Shown piece after piece: positions 5,676-11,762 of a stretch of 12,790 bases of DNA. How positions within the stretch are numbered: the stretch's first letter is position 1; every line of letters begins with the position of its first letter. This DNA comes from Alphaproteobacteria bacterium. Lineage in GTDB: Bacteria > Pseudomonadota > Alphaproteobacteria > JABAAW01. The DNA lies in NCBI GenBank assembly GCA_014239005.1, contig JABAAA010000023.1:1-12790 (forward strand), written 5' to 3'. Under the pieces are notes generated by a model. That model ran no database searches and was not told the DNA's origin. It saw only the letters and a program-made list of their open reading frames with translations. The translations under genes and the position numbers were made by a program.

Positions 5676-7322
5676 GTGGCAAGAAGCAAGACAAGTTCTG
5701 CCCTGTTGGCGAAGGAAGAAGCACCTTCGAGCCAAAGCACTCGCCAACCCCATAGTCAGCTCCTTGGCGACAACAAGGCTCCGACGGTGAGCGAGCTGTC
5801 GCGTGCCTTGAAAGAGCATGTGGAGGATCGTTTTTCGCGCGTCAGCGTGCGCGGCGAAATATCGGGGGTGAAGATCTCACGCCAAGGAAACCTCTACTTC
5901 ACATTGAAAGACGAGAAGGCGGCACTGGACGCCGTGTGCTGGAGCGGCAGGGTAGGACGTCTGCAACACAAACCCGAAGAAGGACTGGAAGTCGTCGCGC
6001 ACGGGTCGCTCTCGACCTACCCTTCGCGCTCGCGCTATCAGATGGAGGTCGAAGCCCTGGAGCCCGCCGGCACGGGCGCGCTGTTACAACAGCTGGAGCG
6101 ACGCAAAAAGAAACTTGCTGCCGAAGGGTTGTTTGCCACCGAGCGCAAGCGCAAGTTGCCGTTGCTGCCGAAGCGCATCGCGGTGTTCACCTCCGAACAA
6201 GGGGCGGTATGGCACGACATTCGCCAAAGGTTGGGACAACGTTGCCCTGTCAACGTCGCGCTATTTCCTACCGCCGTGCAAGGACGCGAGGCGGAGGGCA
6301 GCCTGCTTCAAGCCTTCGCGCTGTTGGACGAAGTGGTGGCGAACAAAGAGCATGCGCTCGACGACTTGCAGGTGCTGATCGTCGCGCGCGGCGGAGGCTC
6401 GATCGAGGACTTGTTGGCGTTCAGCGAAGAATCGGTCGTGCGCGCTGCCGTCGCCTGTCGGTTGCCTGTCGTCTCGGCGATCGGGCATGAGAGCGACGAT
6501 TGCCTGCTCGATCACGCCGCCGATCTGCGCGCGCCCACGCCTACGGCGGCGGTCGAGTTGGTCGTGCCGGAAAGAGCGGTCTTACGCGAGCGTATCCTTG
6601 TCTGCTGCAAACGCACGTTTCGCATCGTCGAACATCGTCTGGAAGAATCGGAGGAACGTCTCGACACGGCGCGCCGCGCCCTGCCGCGCGCGCTGCAAAC
6701 GCGCGCGACGCAGGCGGGCGAGCGCTTGCAACGTTCTGCGCTCACGTTGCGCCATGTCTTCACCAATTTTGCGCAAGGCTTGAGAGAGCGTTTGGCGCGA
6801 CAAAGGCTTTCCGCGCGCTGGCTTGTCGATACGCTCGCGCGCGCGCGCGCGCGACTTACCGAGCAGGAGAAACGTCGGCAACGTGCGTTGGGCTCGCGGC
6901 TGGCTCTTGCCGAGGAGCGTTTGTTGCGTAGCCGCCGCCTGCTCGAATCGCTCTCGTTCCAACGCGTGCTAGAGCGGGGTTATGCCATCGTGCGCGAGGG
7001 GGGGCGTATCGTGCGCTCGGCGTGCGCCTTGCCTGAAGGGACGCGTTTCGATACCCTGTTCGCAGACCGTTCCATCCTCTCGGCACGCGCCTACAAGGTC
7101 GTGCGCCCTCCTTCTAAAAAAGAGCATGTTCCAGAACAGAAATCTCCCGCCCGTGCCACGAACCAAGAATTCGCGTCGCGCACGGCGATGCAACCTTGCG
7201 AGGAGGTTCGCGCGGGGGTTTACGCGGGGGTTTACGAGAGAGTTTCCGATTCTTCTTCCTCCCCATCTTCTTCAAAGCACACGCCACCTGTCCCCTTGCG
7301 GCAGGAGCGTTTGAAGCTGTGA
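5676..7322 (+). CDS. xseA: Exodeoxyribonuclease VII large subunit
   Basis: The 548-residue product is the catalytic subunit of exonuclease VII, which degrades single-stranded DNA in both directions in repair and recombination, together with many copies of XseB. After a Ser/Gln-rich tail of about 35 residues comes the OB-fold domain (about 37-135, with VSVRGEISGVK and LYFTLKD). The nuclease core follows with RGGGSIEDLLAF (R238-F246) and SAIGHESDDCLLDH (G270, H271), then DLRAPTPTAAVE. A long Arg-rich coiled coil ends in RGYAIV. At 548 residues it is about 100 longer than usual. The extra length is the N-terminal tail and a low-complexity tail after about residue 475. GTG 5676 is chosen for its strong ribosome site. 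XseB is not in the window. The stop overlaps the next start as GTGA. Confidence 0.97.
   Translation: MARSKTSSALLAKEEAPSSQSTRQPHSQLLGDNKAPTVSELSRALKEHVEDRFSRVSVRGEISGVKISRQGNLYFTLKDEKAALDAVCWSGRVGRLQHKPEEGLEVVAHGSLSTYPSRSRYQMEVEALEPAGTGALLQQLERRKKKLAAEGLFATERKRKLPLLPKRIAVFTSEQGAVWHDIRQRLGQRCPVNVALFPTAVQGREAEGSLLQAFALLDEVVANKEHALDDLQVLIVARGGGSIEDLLAFSEESVVRAAVACRLPVVSAIGHESDDCLLDHAADLRAPTPTAAVELVVPERAVLRERILVCCKRTFRIVEHRLEESEERLDTARRALPRALQTRATQAGERLQRSALTLRHVFTNFAQGLRERLARQRLSARWLVDTLARARARLTEQEKRRQRALGSRLALAEERLLRSRRLLESLSFQRVLERGYAIVREGGRIVRSACALPEGTRFDTLFADRSILSARAYKVVRPPSKKEHVPEQKSPARATNQEFASRTAMQPCEEVRAGVYAGVYERVSDSSSSPSSSKHTPPVPLRQERLKL
6836..6853 (+). repeat. (CG)9 dinucleotide tract inside xseA
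   Basis: An uninterrupted 18-base alternating CG run encodes ARARAR in the coiled-coil region of XseA. A gain or loss of one dinucleotide would shift the frame in the last third of the protein. Alternating CG is also the classic Z-DNA-forming sequence. Confidence 0.9.
7212..7235 (+). repeat. 12-base in-frame tandem repeat in the xseA tail
   Basis: GCGGGGGTTTAC occurs twice in tandem (7212-7223 and 7224-7235) and encodes AGVYAGVY. It lies in the non-conserved C-terminal extension of XseA, beyond the last recognisable family motif. Confidence 0.85.
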
Positions 7323-8197
7323 CGGAACGAGTGATGCGTCTTTCTGTCCTGCTCGCTTTCCTGTTCTTGTCGCTGCCCGCAGCGGAGGCGCAGCACGCGC
7401 AACACTTCACGGCGCAGACGAAGAAGCTGGGTGCGATCAAATTGAACGGATACTTTGTGCAAGGCGGCGTGGTCGTGGGGCGTTCAGGCAAGTTGAAAGC
7501 GATGACTTTAGACGGGCGCGAGGTGCCGCTAGGTCCGAAAGGAGAGTATGTCTTCGGGTTTTCCCGCGACGAAAAGGGCTCGCAAGTCTTGACGCTCGTC
7601 TACAAGGACGGAAAGTTTGAAAGTCATTCTTTGGAGATTGCGCCTAGAAGTTACGACATCCAGCGCATCGAGGGCTTGCCCCCGAAGCAGGTCACACCGC
7701 CGCCCGAAGTGTTGGCGCGCATCAAACGCGAGAATGCAAAGATCGGCAAAGCACGGAGGCAACGAGGCGACTGGCAAGACTTTGCAGGCATATGGATATG
7801 GCCTGCGCACGGTCGCATCAGCGGTGTCTACGGCTCGCAGCGCATTCTCAACGGTCAGCCGCGACGTCCGCATTTCGGCGTCGACATTGCCAACTCGACA
7901 GGCACGCCCGTCGTCGCACCCGCAGGGGGGGTGGTGCGGTTGGCGGAAGAGGATCTTTACTACAGCGGAGGGACGATCATCATCGACCACGGACAGGGCT
8001 TGCAATCCACCTTTTTGCACATGGCAAGCGTCGAGGTCGCCCCAAACCAGCGCGTCGAGCAAGGGGAGCGAATCGGCTCGATCGGCGCGACCGGAAGGGT
8101 GACGGGCGCGCATCTCGACTGGCGAGTCAATTGGTTTGCGCGCAGGATAGACGCGCAGTTCTTGTTGCCGCGCGCGATCATCGCAAGCCCGCAATAA
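7319..8197 (+). CDS. Secreted M23 (LytM-type) peptidoglycan peptidase
   Basis: The 292-residue product has a Sec signal peptide (RLSVLLAFLFLSLPAAEA, cleavage likely after AEA) and should act in the periplasm on peptide cross-links of peptidoglycan. An N-terminal beta domain is followed by the linker YDIQRIEGLPPKQVTPPPEV, typical of this alphaproteobacterial subfamily. The M23 domain has H185 and D189 in PHFGVD, H234 in FLHM, and H265 with D267 in AHLDWRVNWF. Canonical M23 enzymes have HxH at the last site; HLDW is, as far as I know, the usual variant of this subgroup. GTG 7319 is preferred because GCAGGAG lies 11 bases upstream and it overlaps the xseA stop (GTGA). ATG 7334 is an alternative that keeps the whole signal peptide. 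It precedes pgeF, another peptidoglycan gene. Confidence 0.92.
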   Translation: MTERVMRLSVLLAFLFLSLPAAEAQHAQHFTAQTKKLGAIKLNGYFVQGGVVVGRSGKLKAMTLDGREVPLGPKGEYVFGFSRDEKGSQVLTLVYKDGKFESHSLEIAPRSYDIQRIEGLPPKQVTPPPEVLARIKRENAKIGKARRQRGDWQDFAGIWIWPAHGRISGVYGSQRILNGQPRRPHFGVDIANSTGTPVVAPAGGVVRLAEEDLYYSGGTIIIDHGQGLQSTFLHMASVEVAPNQRVEQGERIGSIGATGRVTGAHLDWRVNWFARRIDAQFLLPRAIIASPQ

Positions 8198-8223
8198 CAA
8201 AACAGAGGCGAAGGACATTGGAG

Positions 8224-9021
8224 TTGGAAAAAAGATTGACGAACCCTCCCTCCTCTTTCTTTCTTCAGGACTCTTCGTTGCTGACACGGGAGGGCGTGCG
8301 CCATGCCTTCTTTGATCGCTCGGCGGTGACAGACGACAACAAGGCAACGTTGCAAGAGACGGCGCGGAGGGCGTTGGGGGTCAGGCGTGCTGTGAGCGTG
8401 AAACAGGTTCATTCGGCGCGTGCGGTTGTCGTTCGCCAGCCGAGCGATCTTTGGGCGGAGGGTGGTGTTCCCCCTGAGGCGGACGCGTTGGTGTCTTCGG
8501 TTGCGGATCTGTTGTTGTGTGTCTACACGGCGGATTGTGCGCCGATATTGTTGTTGGATGGCGAGGCGCGTGTGTGCGCTGCGTTGCACGCGGGGTGGCG
8601 TGGTGCGTTAGGCGGCATTTTAGAGGAGACCTTGCGTTTGATGCGCACGTTGGGTGCACGGGAAGATCGGATGGAGGCGGTTGTGGGCCCTACGATTGGG
8701 GTTGCTTCCTATCCGGTGAGGGAGGATTTTTTAGCGAGGTTTTTGGAGCGGGACGAAGAAAACCGCAGGTTTTTTGTTCGTTCGGAAGATTTGGAAAATA
8801 AGGAAGATTCGGAAGATTTAGAAGATAAGAAGAGGTGGCATTTCGACTTGCCTGCCTATGTCAGAGAGGGGTTGCTTGCAGAGGGGGTGAGGGAGGTACG
8901 GGCATTGGCTGGGGGGATCGACACTTTTGTGGAGCGGAGATTTTTCAGTCATCGCAGGGCGATGCTTGAAGGAGAGAAGGAGAGGGGCAGAAACTTGGCT
9001 TGCATCGCTTTAGAAAACTAG
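8224..9021 (+). CDS. pgeF: Peptidoglycan editing factor PgeF (laccase-domain, YfiH family)
   Basis: The 265-residue protein belongs to the DUF152/YfiH family. The E. coli member prevents wrong amino acids from persisting in the peptidoglycan stem peptide; family members have also been reported as purine nucleoside-processing or polyphenol-oxidising enzymes. The three metal-binding residues are present: H63 in KQVHSA, C105 in TADCAP and H122 in LHAGWRG. GPTIG and the terminal FFSHRR motif are also in place. There is no early ATG. TTG 8224 is chosen because AAGGA (8211-8215) lies eight bases upstream; TTG 8218 is too close to that site and TTG 8236 is possible. It follows the M23 gene by 26 bases. 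A charged insert made of a 27-base repeat interrupts the domain before HFDLPAYV. Confidence 0.93.
   Translation: MEKRLTNPPSSFFLQDSSLLTREGVRHAFFDRSAVTDDNKATLQETARRALGVRRAVSVKQVHSARAVVVRQPSDLWAEGGVPPEADALVSSVADLLLCVYTADCAPILLLDGEARVCAALHAGWRGALGGILEETLRLMRTLGAREDRMEAVVGPTIGVASYPVREDFLARFLERDEENRRFFVRSEDLENKEDSEDLEDKKRWHFDLPAYVREGLLAEGVREVRALAGGIDTFVERRFFSHRRAMLEGEKERGRNLACIALEN
8781..8829 (+). repeat. 27-base in-frame duplication in pgeF
   Basis: A 22-base core starting TTCGGAAGATTT is present at 8781-8802 and 8808-8829, with a 27-base period (nine codons). It encodes SEDLENKED followed by SEDLEDKKR, an acidic surface insert. The two copies differ at two positions, in the Asn/Asp codon and in a synonymous Leu codon, which suggests a fairly recent duplication. 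Confidence 0.88.
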
Positions 9022-9033
9022 ACAGGCTTCCTT

Positions 9034-10599
9034 CTAACAATCGACGAGCGTCGCCTCGCTCAAAGGTCGTTCCGTCTCGTATCCGTGTCGTTGCAACAAT
9101 TGCCCGATCTCCGCCAGCAACTTCCTACAAGCTCCCTCCCCGCCCGCCTCTGCGCGCAAGACCATCGCCTCCTCCGTGTTCGACGCACGCAACAGCCACC
9201 AGCCCCCATCCTCCCGCTCGACACGTACGCCATCAAGCGTACAGAGACCGTACGCATCCTTCCCCGTACGCGTCGCAAGATTCTCCCGAATCTCCTCCCG
9301 AATCTTTTCCACAAGAGCAAACTTGCGATCCTCTCTAATCGGCAAGCGCAACTCGTCGCTCGAAACACTCGGCGGCAACAACGTCAACGCACGCTCGATC
9401 GCAAAGCCCGAACGCACCATCCCGCACAAACGAACCGCCGCATAAAGCGCGTCGTCATAACCCCCGTAGCGATCGTTGAAAAACAAATGCCCGCTCACCT
9501 CTCCCGCCATCGAAGCATTTTTATCAGCCAACGCTCGTTTCACATGCGCATGCCCCGTCTGCACCAACTCCGCCCTGCCCCCCAACCGCTCGATCGCACG
9601 CAACACACACGGCGAAGTCTTGATGTCGCACAGAACCAACGGCGCAGAACGCCCTCCCCTCTCGCCGTTTTGCAACAAGTCCGCGGCAAACAACAATAAC
9701 AGCCGATCACCACTCAAACGCCTGCCTTCAGAAGTAAGAACGACAAGACGATCCGCATCACCGTCGAACGCAAGCCCCACCTCCGCCCCGCTCGCCACGA
9801 CCTGCTCGCGCAATCCGTCGAGCGCGTGCGCCTTGCCGGGATCAGGCGAGCGCGCTGCAAAAGAAGGATCAAGCTCTGCCGACAAAAGACGATGCTCGCC
9901 CGCCAAGCGCGGCACGAGATCCTTCGCCACCACCGAACCCGCTCCTCCTCCCATATCCCACACGCTCGAAATCCTCCCCCCCCGAACGCGAGCGTCCTCT
10001 TCCAACAAACGCTCCACATAAGCTTCGCGCCATGCACGTCCGTGCGAAGTCTCCTCGTTTGGCACGGTCGAGGACGACAGCAAGGACGCAGACAGACGTG
10101 GCGCGCTCGCCAAGCTTGCTGCCAAATTCTGCAAGTCCTGTCCGAAAAAAGGTTTTCCTGCGCACACCAGCTTGAAGCCGTTGTGCTGCGGCGGATTGTG
10201 CGACCCCGTGACCATCACCGCTCCTACTACCACCCCCGCCACCGCCCCCGCGCGCTCTTCCGCTTGCGTCCCCCCTGCCGCGCGCGGAGGACGACCTCGA
10301 CAAGCCTCGGCAAAGTAGAGCGCAGGGGTGGGAAGAATTCCGAGATCGATTCCTACAGCACCACCATGTTGCAAGCCTGCCTGCAAGGCTAGGCTCAAGG
10401 CAGGCGAGCTTTCGCGCCCGTCACGCGCGACAAGAATTTGACGCTCGAAGCCTTTTTGCTGTCCCTCGCCCCATCGTTCTGCAAGCGTACACCCCAACGC
10501 GAAAGCGTCTTGCGGACGCAGCGTTTTCTGCCACTCCCCGCGAATGTCGTAGGCGCGCAAAATTCCCGCATCGAAGGCATAGGCAGCGTTCTCGCTCAA
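9034..10599 (-). CDS. Phosphomannomutase/phosphoglucomutase (alpha-D-phosphohexomutase)
   Basis: This 521-residue enzyme interconverts hexose 6-phosphates and 1-phosphates (mannose and/or glucose). It is AlgC/PgmG-like. In order it shows the start motif AYDIRG (16-21), catalytic phosphoserine S133 in VTGSHNP, Mg-binding DGDADR (279-284), sugar-recognition GEVSGH (366-371) and phosphate-binding RASNTE (471-476), so it should be active. It is longer than the usual 450-470 residues. Part of the excess is a Gly/Ala/Arg-rich insert at about 101-124, just before the active-site loop. TTG 10599 is taken as the start because it overlaps the galU stop (TTGA) and the motif spacing fits. With galU upstream it would supply glucose 1-phosphate for UDP-glucose. 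The choice between mannose and glucose cannot be read from sequence. Confidence 0.94.
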   Translation of the reverse strand: MSENAAYAFDAGILRAYDIRGEWQKTLRPQDAFALGCTLAERWGEGQQKGFERQILVARDGRESSPALSLALQAGLQHGGAVGIDLGILPTPALYFAEACRGRPPRAAGGTQAEERAGAVAGVVVGAVMVTGSHNPPQHNGFKLVCAGKPFFGQDLQNLAASLASAPRLSASLLSSSTVPNEETSHGRAWREAYVERLLEEDARVRGGRISSVWDMGGGAGSVVAKDLVPRLAGEHRLLSAELDPSFAARSPDPGKAHALDGLREQVVASGAEVGLAFDGDADRLVVLTSEGRRLSGDRLLLLFAADLLQNGERGGRSAPLVLCDIKTSPCVLRAIERLGGRAELVQTGHAHVKRALADKNASMAGEVSGHLFFNDRYGGYDDALYAAVRLCGMVRSGFAIERALTLLPPSVSSDELRLPIREDRKFALVEKIREEIRENLATRTGKDAYGLCTLDGVRVEREDGGWWLLRASNTEEAMVLRAEAGGEGACRKLLAEIGQLLQRHGYETERPLSEATLVDC

Positions 10600-11621
10600 G
10601 ACTTGTTGCCTTTGTTGCCTTTGTTGCCCTTGTTATCCTTGTTATCTTTGATATTTTTGGCGTTGCTTTCCTTCAAGGCTCGGATCGTCTGCTGCCAGTG
10701 AGGGTCAGAGACGTTGTTCTTTTCGCTTGCGATGGCGACATTGGCAGCGATCCATCCTCCGATTCTGCCGCAATCGTATCGCTCGCCTTCGTAGAGCCAC
10801 CCGTAGACGGGATTGGTATTGCCGACGATGGCATCGGTGAGCTGGATCTCGTCTTGCTGCGATCCTTGTCGTGATTCTTGTCGTGATGCCGTCTCGACAG
10901 CTTTGTCCAACACAGGAAAGATGGCAGCAGGCAGGATGTATCTTCCGATGGCGCAGAAGTTCGAAGGCGCCGTTCCGAGCTTCGGCTTTTCGACAAGGTT
11001 TTCGACAGCAAACAGCCGATGTTCAGAGGGTGCCTCGCGCGGCACCAACACGCCGTAGTGTTGCGTTTCTTCCTCCTCCATGGACATGGCGGCGAGCAGG
11101 GTGGCGGCGGGGTCGCCAAGGTCGTGGTAAAGGCGAAGCATGCGCTCGACACAAGAGGGCTCGTCGACAGGAGGGTTGGCATGAGAGTTGGCAGCAGAGA
11201 GATTGCGCAGCAAGAGTTCGTCGGGCGTAGAGACGACAAAAGCTTGTTCTTGTGCCAACCAGTGCCTTGCGCACCACACGGCGTGTCCCAACCCAAGCCG
11301 TTGCGATTGTCGCACGAAGGCGATGCTGCCTTCTTGGGGCAGGTCGTCGCGCAGTTGGCGAAGGCGTTCCGCTTTGCCCTGTCTCGTCAGCGCTTCTTCC
11401 AGGGCGGGGTCTTGGGCAAAGTGGTTTTCGATGACATGCTTTCCCAGCCCCGTGACGATTAACACCGATTCGATGCCGGCTTGAAAAAGCTCTTGGACAG
11501 CGTAGTGGATGAGCGGTCTGTCGAAGACGGGCAACATCTCTTTCGGAATAGCCTTCGTCGCCGACAGCATGCGCGTGCCGAGCCCCGCTGCAGGAATGAC
11601 AGCTTTGCGAATAGGAAGCAT
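10596..11621 (-). CDS. galU: UTP--glucose-1-phosphate uridylyltransferase
   Basis: The 341-residue cytoplasmic enzyme makes UDP-glucose from UTP and glucose 1-phosphate for envelope glycans. The nucleotide-binding signature AAGLGTRMLSATKAIPKEML is at 11-30. RQSQRLGLGHAVWCAR (104-119), VENLVEKP (206-213), the segment EIQLTDAI (258-265) and RYDCG (281-285) follow. At the metal site it has PDE (133-135) where many homologues have PDD. The family is normally about 290 residues. The excess comes from a duplicated SRQ segment at 246-256 and an Asn/Lys/Gly/Asp repeat tail at 322-341. No good ribosome site precedes ATG 11621; a run of seven T on the coding strand lies there instead. It is the first gene of a two-gene unit with the mutase, coupled by a TTGA overlap. 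Confidence 0.95.
   Translation of the reverse strand: MLPIRKAVIPAAGLGTRMLSATKAIPKEMLPVFDRPLIHYAVQELFQAGIESVLIVTGLGKHVIENHFAQDPALEEALTRQGKAERLRQLRDDLPQEGSIAFVRQSQRLGLGHAVWCARHWLAQEQAFVVSTPDELLLRNLSAANSHANPPVDEPSCVERMLRLYHDLGDPAATLLAAMSMEEEETQHYGVLVPREAPSEHRLFAVENLVEKPKLGTAPSNFCAIGRYILPAAIFPVLDKAVETASRQESRQGSQQDEIQLTDAIVGNTNPVYGWLYEGERYDCGRIGGWIAANVAIASEKNNVSDPHWQQTIRALKESNAKNIKDNKDNKGNKGNKGNKS
10603..10656 (-). repeat. 9-base in-frame tandem repeat, six units, at the galU 3' end
   Basis: Six consecutive 9-base units, on the plus strand TTGTTGCCT twice, TTGTTGCCC, TTGTTATCC, TTGTTATCT and a degenerate TTGATATTT, encode NIK-DNK-DNK-GNK-GNK-GNK just before the GalU stop. Divergence rises away from the stop, as expected if new units were added at the 3' end. 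Confidence 0.92.
10861..10884 (-). repeat. 12-base in-frame tandem duplication in galU
   Basis: GATCCTTGTCGT and GATTCTTGTCGT (plus-strand reading) lie in tandem and differ by one base. In GalU they encode SRQE-SRQG, inserted before QQDEIQLTDAI, a loop that varies in length in the family. Confidence 0.8.
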
Positions 11622-11668
11622 GGAAACAACACCAAAAAAACGACTGCGGACAAGAATGCTCGCAGAAG

Positions 11669-11697
11669 GTTATAGCATAGCGCGAATTGTTTGTGAT
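11669..11697 (-). promoter_or_regulatory. Putative galU promoter (minus strand)
   Basis: Read on the minus strand, ATCACA (11697-11692) and TATAAC (11674-11669) are 17 bases apart. They match four and five of six consensus bases. Transcription would start about 40 bases before the galU ATG. The -35 lies within a 10-base direct repeat. Confidence 0.4.
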
Positions 11698-11705
11698 TGT
11701 TTGTG
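11686..11705 (+). repeat. 10-base direct repeat in the galU/mlaA intergenic region
   Basis: ATTGTTTGTG is repeated exactly in tandem at 11686-11695 and 11696-11705, between the proposed divergent promoters. It could be an operator, but it also fits the short tandem duplications seen elsewhere in the window. Confidence 0.7.
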
Positions 11706-11726
11706 GATGCGTTGCCCCCCTGTTTT

Positions 11727-11735
11727 TGTTAGAAT
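11727..11735 (+). promoter_or_regulatory. Putative extended -10 promoter of mlaA
   Basis: TGTTAGAAT fits the extended -10 pattern (TGn then TAnAAT), about 27 bases before the GTG start. No good -35 is present at 16-18 bases, which is acceptable for extended -10 promoters. AGGG at 11750-11753 is a suitable ribosome site nine bases before GTG 11763. Confidence 0.4.
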
Positions 11736-11762
11736 AAGACTTGTTTCGTAGGGTTTGCTTCA

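Noticed and set aside
5034..5819. 261-codon minus-strand open frame opposite the membrane protein and xseA start
   Set aside because: It is Gln/Arg/Glu-rich without any recognisable motif and is the complement of a Leu/Ser-rich coding strand, so it is a shadow.
9022..9033. Bidirectional terminator between pgeF and the mutase gene
   Set aside because: The gap is only 12 bases and I see no convincing hairpin with T tracts on either side.
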